Part shown: piece by piece, positions 16,299 to 23,864 of the stretch
Layout of the letters: each line of letters begins with the position of its first letter
How positions within the stretch are numbered: the first letter of the stretch is position 1
Origin: an uncultured Bacilli bacterium
Lineage (GTDB): Bacteria > Bacillota_I > Bacilli_A > RF39 > UBA660
Assembly (NCBI GenBank): GCA_944371685.1
Contig: CALVXV010000005.1
Location: forward strand, 1-25,826
Direction of reading: 5' to 3'
Length of the DNA: 25,826 nt
The notes under the pieces: generated by a model
What the model was told of the DNA's origin: nothing
Seen by the model: the letters and a program-made list of their open reading frames with translations, nothing else
The model's database searches: none
Position numbers and translations under genes: made by a program

Positions 16299-17326
16299 TA
16301 AAAGTAACTATATTGCATGCTGGTATTAATCATCCTAGTCCATTTATACACAGTTTATGTATTGAATTAGATAAATATAATGATATAGAATATGAAATTA
16401 ATCCTACATTACCATCAACAAAGTCTATGTATAGTTGTCATATATTATATTTTCATCGTTTAAAAAGATATTATGATTCAAACAGTATGAATAGTGGCGT
16501 TGAATTTATTGATAATATTAAAAATCTAAAAATGTTGGGATATAAAATTGCTTGGACAATTCATAATTTTTTGCCTATTGATAGAAAAATTACTGAAGTT
16601 GATGAATATGTTTTAAAACATTTTTTGACCTTATCTGATTGTTTATTTACATTAACTAACTATATGAAAAAGTCATTGAAAAATAATTTTGGGGTTGATT
16701 CTATTATGCATTCTATTGGTGTTAATACTTTAGATGGTTGGTTTGATAAAGATACTATTGATTTAAGCTTTTTACCAGATAATGCATTCTTAATTACTTT
16801 TGTTGGTAATGTTGCTCCATATAAACAAATTCAAAAGATAATTGATTATTTTAATCAAATTTGTAATGATAATACATATCTGTTGATTGCCGGACAACAA
16901 GCCAAAAATATTGATATTAATTTAAGCATTAATAATGATAATATTATTAGATACGATAAATTTGTTGGGGCTAGTAGTTGGGATAAAATATGTGAGAAAA
17001 CAAATGTTTTTATTAATTTATATGATTTAAATTATGATAATTTTAAATATGGATTTTTCCCTTCAAATTCAGTAACTCTATTTCAAAAAGGAATAAAAGT
17101 TATTACACTAAATTCTGAAATCATTAATGAACTTTTACCTGAAGAAGCAAGAATATCATTTGACTTTAATGATGATAAAACATTATTAGAAAGTATGAAA
17201 AGTTCTATTGAACAAAATAAAAAACTTGTTTTTGATGTTAATAATAATATTAGTAATAAATATAGTTGGGCAAATACAACAAAGATTGTTGTGGAATCAT
17301 TCAGAAATTTATTTAGGGAAGATTAG
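16295..17326 (+). CDS. Glycosyltransferase, GT-B fold (GT4-like)
   Basis: A 343-aa protein with two Rossmann-like halves. The N-terminal half has 'YFHRLKRYYDS' and 'IAWTIHNFLPID' (the W/T-x-HN-x-x-P loop seen in GumK-type and related mannosyl- or glucuronosyltransferases). The C-terminal half has 'LITFVGNVAPYKQIQKII' (the G-N-P-K/R donor phosphate region) and 'VFINLYDLNYDNFKYGFFPSNSVTLFQKGIKVI'. The late 'YSWANTTKIVVESF' is the common C-terminal helix of GT4 enzymes. Donor and acceptor are unknown; the resemblance to glucuronosyltransferases is worth noting beside ugd but is not proof. ATGA overlap with the upstream hydrolase shows coupling. Confidence 0.8.
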   Translation: MIKVTILHAGINHPSPFIHSLCIELDKYNDIEYEINPTLPSTKSMYSCHILYFHRLKRYYDSNSMNSGVEFIDNIKNLKMLGYKIAWTIHNFLPIDRKITEVDEYVLKHFLTLSDCLFTLTNYMKKSLKNNFGVDSIMHSIGVNTLDGWFDKDTIDLSFLPDNAFLITFVGNVAPYKQIQKIIDYFNQICNDNTYLLIAGQQAKNIDINLSINNDNIIRYDKFVGASSWDKICEKTNVFINLYDLNYDNFKYGFFPSNSVTLFQKGIKVITLNSEIINELLPEEARISFDFNDDKTLLESMKSSIEQNKKLVFDVNNNISNKYSWANTTKIVVESFRNLFRED

Positions 17327-17334
17327 AATTAAAT

Positions 17335-18093
17335 ATGATAGTTTTTAGTGCAATAAATGATGAAGTTGGTAATAATTTAAAAGATCAAATATCGTGTTTA
17401 AAGCAAAATAAAGTAGATTTTATTGAGTTTAGAAAAATTGATGGTAAGTTTCTTTTTGAGTTAGAAAAATCAAAGTTGGATGAAATGGCTCAATTATTAA
17501 AATACAATAATATATCGGTTTCTATGATTGACACCCCAATTGGTAAACCAAAATATAACTTTTCCGAAGATGATATAAAGTTAATCTTTAATCAATATAT
17601 AAAAATTGCTAAATTATTTAATACAAATAATTTACGGATTTTTAGTGATGTGTCAGATGATATTTTATTACATTTATGTAAAATGGGTTTTAAAAATAGA
17701 ATAAATCTATTTATGGAAAATGAAAAGGGGACTAAATTTACTTCTTTTGATTATTTTATAAAATTACATAATAGAATTGGAATGAAAAATCTATTTGTTT
17801 TATTTGATACTGAAAATTATTTTTCATGTAATGGTAGAGAAAAGTATTTAAATGATTTTAATAAATATTTTAGTATAATTAAATATATACATTTGAGAGA
17901 TTATGATAATAATTATACAATTATTACAACAGGTAATTTAGAAATCGGAAATATTATAAATCAAATGTCAAAAAATATTGATGATGTGTATATTTCGATT
18001 GAGTCACATTTGCCAATGATATCTTCCGTAGATAAAAGAATTTTATTTTCCAAGAATATGGAAGAAATATATAATAAAATTAATAGGATGTGA
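17335..18093 (+). CDS. TIM-barrel sugar isomerase/epimerase (AP endonuclease 2-like fold)
   Basis: A 252-aa protein of the xylose-isomerase-like TIM barrel superfamily. Metal-binding and catalytic candidates line up with the family: Glu31 ('DFIEFR'), Glu128 or 130 ('LFMENEKGT'), Asp158 ('VLFDTENYF'), His186 ('YIHLRDYD') and Glu223 ('ISIESHL'). Members isomerise or epimerise sugars or inositol derivatives, cut keto-sugar bonds, or act on DNA; in this context a sugar or cyclitol substrate is likely. Beside a Gfo/Idh/MocA enzyme it could process a 3-keto-sugar. It is shorter than many family members but appears complete. It starts 8 bp after the GT-B gene. Confidence 0.8.
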   Translation: MIVFSAINDEVGNNLKDQISCLKQNKVDFIEFRKIDGKFLFELEKSKLDEMAQLLKYNNISVSMIDTPIGKPKYNFSEDDIKLIFNQYIKIAKLFNTNNLRIFSDVSDDILLHLCKMGFKNRINLFMENEKGTKFTSFDYFIKLHNRIGMKNLFVLFDTENYFSCNGREKYLNDFNKYFSIIKYIHLRDYDNNYTIITTGNLEIGNIINQMSKNIDDVYISIESHLPMISSVDKRILFSKNMEEIYNKINRM

Positions 18094-18097
18094 TAAC

Positions 18098-19087
18098 GTG
18101 GAAAAAGAAGCAGTCTTTAATTATATGGATTTATTAAAAGTTCAATTAACAAGTGAAATTGATGCAGCTGACATTGAAAATTATTTTCCTCAAACTATTT
18201 CACAAATTGTAATTGAATCTGATTCGGATTATATTATCAGTTATAATGTTTCTCAATATGAAACATTAAAGAAAACTTTGCCTTCTTTTGAAGATCAAAA
18301 TAGAAAATTTCCTTTTAGATCTGCTCCGGCGATTAGTAAAAATGTTAATGGTTGGATATTAAGTTATTTTTTTGCAAATAGATATTCTGATGATTATTTT
18401 ATTGCAAATAGTAAAGATAAAATTTATATTATTGCTGATAAGTATGATTCAAATATTGTTATTCGTATTTTAAATGAGTTAGTTGTGAGAAAACTATTAG
18501 AAAAAGGTTATTTTCCAATTCATGCTTCAGCAGTTGTAGATTTAGAAGATGGTAAAGCAGATTTGTTTTTCGGAGATAAAGGCTCTGGCAAATCGACAAT
18601 ATTTTTTGAAAAGACTGCACATGATAACTATTTACCATTAGCAAATGATATTTGTTTTGTTGGTGTTGAAAATGGTAGGGCAATGACTTATTCTATGACG
18701 TTTGACATCACTTTTCATAAATCTTTATTGATTAATAATAAGGATTTTGTTATAAAAGATGATAAAGTAAGATGTAATCCACTTCAATTTTGTGAATTAA
18801 TTGAAAAACCTTGGATATATAAATCACCTTTAAAATCTTTAAATTATACAGCTTTAAATTTAAATGATGATTTTGAAATTCAAAGGATATCACCTGAAAT
18901 TATGCTTGATTTATTATTAAAGTATGGAAAAGATAGAGATTTTATGTTTGATGATACATTAAATATTAACAATTTATATCCAAATTATGATTATAATGTA
19001 TTGATTCAGCATGTACCATTTTTAACTAGTGTTAAAGGAAATATTGTAGATAATAGGAAGTCTAAAAATAGAGGAGGAATAGTATGA
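18098..19087 (+). CDS. HPr-kinase-like P-loop kinase, second of two
   Basis: A 329-aa protein with an unassigned N-terminal domain (about 1-125) and an HprK/PEPCK-like core: 'YFPIHASAVV' (138-147), Walker A 'GDKGSGKST' (159-167) and 'PLANDICFVG' (180-189) with Asp184 where the family has its conserved Asp. The 'HASAV' strand plus P-loop is characteristic of HprK-related serine kinases found in PqqD- and peptide-modification contexts as well as of true HprK. There is no Walker A similarity to the kinase at 10744 beyond the motif, so the two probably have different targets. It starts with GTG. Its stop overlaps the start of the SAHH-like gene (ATGA), which has a PqqD-like-looking N terminus, so the pair may act together. 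Confidence 0.78.
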   Translation: MEKEAVFNYMDLLKVQLTSEIDAADIENYFPQTISQIVIESDSDYIISYNVSQYETLKKTLPSFEDQNRKFPFRSAPAISKNVNGWILSYFFANRYSDDYFIANSKDKIYIIADKYDSNIVIRILNELVVRKLLEKGYFPIHASAVVDLEDGKADLFFGDKGSGKSTIFFEKTAHDNYLPLANDICFVGVENGRAMTYSMTFDITFHKSLLINNKDFVIKDDKVRCNPLQFCELIEKPWIYKSPLKSLNYTALNLNDDFEIQRISPEIMLDLLLKYGKDRDFMFDDTLNINNLYPNYDYNVLIQHVPFLTSVKGNIVDNRKSKNRGGIV

Positions 19088-20529
19088 TATGTTATTTATA
19101 TGATGATATACAGACTGTTATTAAAGAACTAGAAAGAAATAAATTAATAGTAGTTTATAAAGAAAAAGAAATTACAGTGTATGGTATGGATGATTTTTTA
19201 GTAATAGACATTAAAAAAATTACTAATTCAATTAGGTCATTTTCTATTCCGTTAAAAAGCGTTTGTTATGAACTTTTAATTAATAAATCAACTAGAGAAG
19301 ATTTATATAATTTGGTAACTGAAATAGTTAATAAAAAATGCTTGGAATATAGTGATAATGAGATTTTGACAATATTAGATGATATGAAAATAACAAAGGA
19401 TTATTCTGAAAAACACAAAGGTGTTTTAAAGAATGTTGCAATAATATGGCGAGATCATTTTTTAGAGGAAAATATTGGATTATTATCTGGCTTTGTTACT
19501 TTGGGTGTTGAACCAAATGATATACTTGCTTTGGATAAGGGAGATAGTACATTACATAGATTAGAAATTACTGCTACTTTTAAAAAAATGGGTTTTAATG
19601 TTGATATTCTAGATAATTCTTCACTTGAAGATGACAAATTAATGAAGATAGGAACAAAAATAGTTAGCGATTTTATTAATGAACGAAAAGATAAAAAGAT
19701 AATAATTTTGGATGATGGAGCAATTATTACTAAAATCTTAAATAAAGTTCATTTTAATAATGTTATTTCTGTTATTGAATTGACAGAAATGGGCTTGAGA
19801 AGAATAAATAAACTTGATAAAGTAGATTATCCAGTTTTAAATGTTGCTAAAACAAAATTAAAAAGAAATTTAGTGTATCCAGAAATATCTAATTCATTGT
19901 TTATCAGAATCACAGAACTTCTAGGTGGTGAAAAATTAGTTGGAAGATCTGTAATATTATGTGGATATGGTGATATGGGTGAAATATTAGCTGAAAGATT
20001 CAGAGCTTTTGGAATTCGTGTTTCAGTTGTGGACATAGATACTATGAGATTAATAGTAGCTGGAGAAAGAGGTTTTAATACTTATAATAATATTGTTGAT
20101 GCAGTTAAGAATGAGTTACCTTTTATAATCATAGGTGCTTCAGGTTATTATAGTATTACAGAAGAAATTTTCCCATATCTTTTACAAAAAACATATATTA
20201 CAGCAGGGGCAACAGCTGATTTGAAAGTATTTGATAATTATAAAGAGGGTTCAGTTTATATTCCAAAATTAGGTACAGTTTATTCAATTGATGATAAGGA
20301 TATTATTGTACTTGGTAACGGACGTTCAGTTAATTTATATTATTCAGAGGCGATTCCTAATAAATCTAATGATATATTTAAGGCAGGAACATTGGTTACT
20401 GCTTGTAATTCAGTAATACATGCAAATGAATTAAAGGATGGAGTTTCATTGAATGTTGTTGATGATTGGATAAAAGATTCAGAAATATTAGAAGAATATT
20501 ATAATTTATATATTAGTCGTTTAAAATAA
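19084..20529 (+). CDS. S-adenosylhomocysteine-hydrolase-like NAD enzyme with extra N-terminal domain
   Basis: A 481-aa protein. Residues about 115-470 follow the SAHH fold: 'IIILDDG' (206-212), 'IELTEMG' (231-237, place of the EETTTG loop), 'YPVLNVAKTKLKRN' (249-262, place of the TKSKFDN segment) and the NAD-binding 'RSVILCGYGDMGEILAERFRAFG' (288-310). By eye the catalytic Lys is kept but the following Asp-Asn pair is replaced by Asn-Leu, so true SAH hydrolysis is doubtful. SAHH chemistry starts with NAD-dependent oxidation of a ribose 3'-OH; a related oxidation of another sugar or nucleoside is plausible. The first 105 residues are extra; 'IPLKSVCYELLINKSTREDLYNLV' resembles a PqqD-like winged helix, with low certainty. 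It overlaps the upstream kinase gene by 4 bp with a strong AGGAGGA site. Confidence 0.7.
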   Translation: MICYLYDDIQTVIKELERNKLIVVYKEKEITVYGMDDFLVIDIKKITNSIRSFSIPLKSVCYELLINKSTREDLYNLVTEIVNKKCLEYSDNEILTILDDMKITKDYSEKHKGVLKNVAIIWRDHFLEENIGLLSGFVTLGVEPNDILALDKGDSTLHRLEITATFKKMGFNVDILDNSSLEDDKLMKIGTKIVSDFINERKDKKIIILDDGAIITKILNKVHFNNVISVIELTEMGLRRINKLDKVDYPVLNVAKTKLKRNLVYPEISNSLFIRITELLGGEKLVGRSVILCGYGDMGEILAERFRAFGIRVSVVDIDTMRLIVAGERGFNTYNNIVDAVKNELPFIIIGASGYYSITEEIFPYLLQKTYITAGATADLKVFDNYKEGSVYIPKLGTVYSIDDKDIIVLGNGRSVNLYYSEAIPNKSNDIFKAGTLVTACNSVIHANELKDGVSLNVVDDWIKDSEILEEYYNLYISRLK

Positions 20530-20548
20530 AATAGTTAGGTGGAATATT

Positions 20549-21316
20549 ATGAAGGTAAAAACAGAATATAGTATTATTAGTAGGGGAACAGAAAAATATT
20601 CAAATCACGGATATATGGGAATAAGTGCACCAATTATGGATAAACAATATATATTAGATATTGACCACGGTGTTTTAGAAAGTGAGTTAAACGACCATGT
20701 TTTGGAATTTGAAGCTAACAATTATGCTTTAAGTAATATTGCTGTTTCTAGATTTGAGTTGATTTCAAGAATTTTACTAGAAAGATATAAAGTAAAGGAC
20801 AACATTTTAATATTAGGTTTTGGCAATATAGGTTTTACTTGTCTATTGGCTTTGTTAAAATTAGGATATACAAAGATTAGTGTTTTTACAAGAAGTATAA
20901 ATGTGGATATAAATGCTGTGAAAGAAAAGTTTAATGTAGAAGTAAACTTTGTTAATAAGATTAGCAATTCTTATGCAACCTATATTGATACAACCGGTTC
21001 TTCTGATATTATTAAGAATGTAATTGAGCAGGATTTTTCTATGAGGGATATACTCATATTAAGTACGCCAAGAGAATCAACATATTTTATAGATCCGTTA
21101 ATTATTAATAGGAAAAATTTAACGATAATTGGTGGCCATGAATTAAATGGCATTGATAAAAAATGGCGAAATAATCTTTTTAAAAAGATATTAAAGGAAA
21201 ATACAGAACTTGAGAATATTTTGAATACATATATTTCAATAACTGCATATAGCAAAAGTAATGTACGAAAATTAATAGATAATAAGAAAGCCTTAATTGA
21301 TATTATTCAATATTAA
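20549..21316 (+). CDS. Short zinc-less MDR-type dehydrogenase
   Basis: A 255-aa protein related to medium-chain dehydrogenases/reductases. 'SIISRGTEKYSNHGYMGIS' (8-26) matches the N-terminal strand seen in BchC-like MDR proteins, and 'ILILGFGNIGFTCLLALLKLGYTKISVF' (85-112) is the Rossmann nucleotide-binding turn. 'YIDTTGSSDIIKNVIE' and 'LTIIGGHELNG' are typical later strands. It lacks the structural zinc cysteines and most of the N-terminal catalytic domain of the usual 330-350 aa enzymes. It has a good start (AGGTGGA), no internal break, and sits tightly between two genes, so it looks like a genuinely compact form rather than a fragment. Substrate unknown; it is the third NAD(P) enzyme type of the cluster after Gfo/Idh/MocA and SAHH-like. 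Confidence 0.7.
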   Translation: MKVKTEYSIISRGTEKYSNHGYMGISAPIMDKQYILDIDHGVLESELNDHVLEFEANNYALSNIAVSRFELISRILLERYKVKDNILILGFGNIGFTCLLALLKLGYTKISVFTRSINVDINAVKEKFNVEVNFVNKISNSYATYIDTTGSSDIIKNVIEQDFSMRDILILSTPRESTYFIDPLIINRKNLTIIGGHELNGIDKKWRNNLFKKILKENTELENILNTYISITAYSKSNVRKLIDNKKALIDIIQY

Positions 21317-21330
21317 AAGGAGGATACTTA

Positions 21331-22050
21331 ATGGTTAAAAATTTTTTGATAAGTGATTATGATGGCACTTATAAGATGAAACCAATGCTTTTAGAAGATT
21401 TGAAAATGAACAATTTTTTTATACAAAGATTTATGAATAACGGTAATATTTTTATGATGGCAACTGGTAGGGTGTTTGAATCAATACATAAAGAATTTAT
21501 TGAATTTGATTTAAATGCTAACTATATTAGTTGTGCGGATGCGAATGTTTTGTTTAACAGTAATTTTGAATTATTATATTATAATACTATTTCTAAACAA
21601 GATATATCAAGGATAAAAGATTATTATGATTTGTTTGATGAAATTATAGGAAAAGATCCATATAGTAGTATTAGTGATAAAAATGTTGTTGAATATAATA
21701 TTAGATATAAAGATGAAAAATCTAAACGTATTTTTGTCGAATATTTGAAACATAATAAACTATTTGCATTTTATCATGACCCTTTAGATCCTTTAAGTGT
21801 TCACCTTTTTGATAAGAGAAATGATAAAGTAAAGGCCATTCAATTTGTTGCCACATTAGAAAATATTTCAAAAGATAAAATTTATACTATTGGTGATGGG
21901 TATAATGATTTAAGTATGATAGAGGCTTTTAATGGGTTTGCTGTTAGAAATGCTAAATATGCTGCTAAATATGAATCATTAGGTGTTTATGATAGTGTAA
22001 GTGATTTAGTTGATGATATAGAAAAGGAAAACACAGCAAAAAGACAATGA
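21331..22050 (+). CDS. HAD-superfamily IIB phosphatase (Cof-like)
   Basis: A 239-aa phosphatase with all four HAD motifs: motif I 'SDYDGT' (Asp9 nucleophile, Asp11), motif II Thr45 in 'MATGRV', motif III Lys in 'NDKVKAIQF' (166-168), and motif IV 'GDGYNDLSM' (188-196). The IIB cap lies between motifs II and III. Members dephosphorylate sugar phosphates, including trehalose-, sucrose- and mannosylglycerate-phosphate; the target here is probably a phosphorylated intermediate of the cluster. AAGGAGG precedes the ATG. It is followed by the widest gap in the cluster (56 bp), which holds a possible internal promoter. Confidence 0.88.
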   Translation: MVKNFLISDYDGTYKMKPMLLEDLKMNNFFIQRFMNNGNIFMMATGRVFESIHKEFIEFDLNANYISCADANVLFNSNFELLYYNTISKQDISRIKDYYDLFDEIIGKDPYSSISDKNVVEYNIRYKDEKSKRIFVEYLKHNKLFAFYHDPLDPLSVHLFDKRNDKVKAIQFVATLENISKDKIYTIGDGYNDLSMIEAFNGFAVRNAKYAAKYESLGVYDSVSDLVDDIEKENTAKRQ

Positions 22051-22074
22051 AAATGAGGATATTGTATCAATTTA

Positions 22075-22083
22075 TGTTATAAT
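22075..22083 (+). promoter_or_regulatory. Possible internal promoter (extended -10)
   Basis: TGTTATAAT is an extended -10 (TGn then perfect TATAAT) in the 56-bp gap before the PHP gene. No good -35 is present at normal spacing, which extended -10 promoters tolerate. Confidence 0.4.
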
Positions 22084-22106
22084 AAAAATAATGGAGGTAT
22101 GACATT

Positions 22107-22799
22107 ATGGAAGATATGCACATACACGTCAGAGATGCAGTTGATGATTACTCAAAATTAAAATTATATATTGAACGTTGTATTGATTTGGGGTTAGAAA
22201 AAGTCTTGTTTGTGGAACATGGGCCGAGATTATCTAAAAATCATCTTTCTAGATTAGATACAACTGATAAAATATTAAAGTTTAAAGCGAATATAGAAAG
22301 AGCAAGAAAGGAATATCCGAGTTTACAAATATTTTGTGGTATTGAATTAGATTTTTCTTATGATAAAGATTTTAATGAAAATAATAATAAGCTAACAGAT
22401 ATTGGTTTTGATTATGTAATATCTGCAATACATCATTATCGGTTTACAAATGGTAGAGATTATTTAAAAGCTATTATACAAATGATTGACACGTGTAGAT
22501 TTGATATTATTGGTCACATGCTTTTAAAGTATGACTGGAAGAATTGTTTAGATTTAATTGATATTGTGTTAGATAAAGCTAAAGAAAAAGAAATTATTAT
22601 AGAAATTAATACTAGTGATAGATCAAGATGGGAGGATGAGACATTAAAATATATGTTAGGAAAAATGAATGAGTATGGAATTACTTATACTATTTCATCC
22701 GATGCTCATTCTGTTAAAGAAGTTGGATACATGATAGCAGAAACAACAAAGAAAGTTGAAGAATTTAATTCTAAAAAATCTTTTTTAATAAAAAAATAG
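22107..22799 (+). CDS. PHP-domain metal-dependent phosphoesterase
   Basis: A 230-aa PHP-family enzyme, near the size of HisK-type histidinol-phosphatases. Metal ligands are visible in order: His5 and His7 ('MHIH'), His38 ('VEHG'), Glu80 ('GIELD'), His109 or 110 ('AIHHY'), His137 ('IIGHM'), and Asp199 with His201 ('SDAHS'). The start is very close to the first motif, as usual for PHP proteins. GGAGGT precedes the ATG. There are no other histidine-biosynthesis genes here, so a sugar-phosphate or phosphodiester substrate is more likely than histidinol phosphate. It opens the last sub-block of the cluster after a possible internal promoter. Confidence 0.88.
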   Translation: MEDMHIHVRDAVDDYSKLKLYIERCIDLGLEKVLFVEHGPRLSKNHLSRLDTTDKILKFKANIERARKEYPSLQIFCGIELDFSYDKDFNENNNKLTDIGFDYVISAIHHYRFTNGRDYLKAIIQMIDTCRFDIIGHMLLKYDWKNCLDLIDIVLDKAKEKEIIIEINTSDRSRWEDETLKYMLGKMNEYGITYTISSDAHSVKEVGYMIAETTKKVEEFNSKKSFLIKK

Positions 22800-22826
22800 T
22801 AATTATGTTTGGTTTAGGAGGAAATT

Positions 22827-23861
22827 ATGGTAGAAAAAACAGAATTTACTGAGGATACAATAAAATCAGAGGTTAAAAAACATTATGGAATGAAAATTAA
22901 TGATATTAAAGTTGTAAACGGTGGTAGTGCCAATATATATAAATTAACATCTGATAAAGGAGATAAATATATTTTAAAAGAGTTTCAGTCAAAATTTAGT
23001 GGTAAAACAATTTTGAAAGAAATTAATATTATAAATTTTTTGAGAGATAAAGGTTTATCAGTACCAGAATATGTTACTTGTTTGGATGGAAAACAATATT
23101 TTGAATATAATGATAAAACAGTAATTATTCAGAAATTTATAGATGGAAGTACACAAGGAAATTATAGTGGTAGCGAAGAACAAATGTTAGAGTCTGCAAA
23201 ATATTTAGGTATAATTGTTAATGCTTTAGAAGATTATCCTTATGATGATATGTTTGGATGTAATATAGAAAAATACACTTCAGATGAAATTATTGATAAG
23301 AGCATTGCTAAACATGAGAATTTGATACCATTAGCCGAAGAAGATGAAGCTCATGGTGCAGAAATCGTAAAAGATCTAAAAGACAAAATAGAAATGTTAA
23401 AAGAAGTTAAAAATGACGGTACTTTTAAAAAGGCTACTAATGTTACAATAAAGAAAACACATGGTGATTACAATGTATTACAGTTTATTTACGATGATAA
23501 AGGAAAAATAAAAGCAGTAATTGACTTTGTTAATGCCGGAGAAATGCCAATAGTATGGGAAATTGCTAGGTCATATAATTATATAGATAAAGACTGTAAA
23601 AATGGTGAGTTTAATATTGATCATTTGGTTATGTATGTAAAAGAATATTTAAAGTATTCAAAACTCAACAAAGATGATTTAAAATATTTACCTTATGTAT
23701 ATTTAGTTCAAGTATTATCAAGTACATACGGTTATAAAGAATATTTGAAAAATGGTAATCTAGATTTACTTCGTTTTGGAAAAGAAAGAACAAATATATG
23801 CCGTTATTTAATGAAAAATGCTAAAGAAATTTCAGAAAGATTGTTAGAGATTGAATTATAA
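22827..23861 (+). CDS. APH / choline-kinase-like small-molecule kinase
   Basis: A 344-aa protein of the aminoglycoside phosphotransferase/choline kinase/CotS superfamily. N lobe: 'VNGGSANIYKLTSDKGDKYILKEF' (30-53, Gly loop and Lys51). Hinge: 'VIIQKFIDG' (99-107). Catalytic loop: 'HGDYNVLQF' (212-220, Asp214). Metal site: Asp233 in 'VIDFVNAGE'. Such enzymes phosphorylate hydroxyls of small molecules (homoserine, choline, sugars, aminoglycosides). A biosynthetic role is likely here; antibiotic resistance is not suggested by context. There is no LicC or LicD nearby, so phosphocholine decoration is not supported. TAGGAGGA gives a strong start. Confidence 0.85.
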   Translation: MVEKTEFTEDTIKSEVKKHYGMKINDIKVVNGGSANIYKLTSDKGDKYILKEFQSKFSGKTILKEINIINFLRDKGLSVPEYVTCLDGKQYFEYNDKTVIIQKFIDGSTQGNYSGSEEQMLESAKYLGIIVNALEDYPYDDMFGCNIEKYTSDEIIDKSIAKHENLIPLAEEDEAHGAEIVKDLKDKIEMLKEVKNDGTFKKATNVTIKKTHGDYNVLQFIYDDKGKIKAVIDFVNAGEMPIVWEIARSYNYIDKDCKNGEFNIDHLVMYVKEYLKYSKLNKDDLKYLPYVYLVQVLSSTYGYKEYLKNGNLDLLRFGKERTNICRYLMKNAKEISERLLEIEL

Positions 23862-23864
23862 TAT

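Noticed and set aside
22827..23861. Aminoglycoside resistance gene
   Set aside because: Motifs fit the wide APH/choline kinase superfamily, but the gene sits inside a biosynthetic operon and shows no special similarity to a resistance subclass that I can see.
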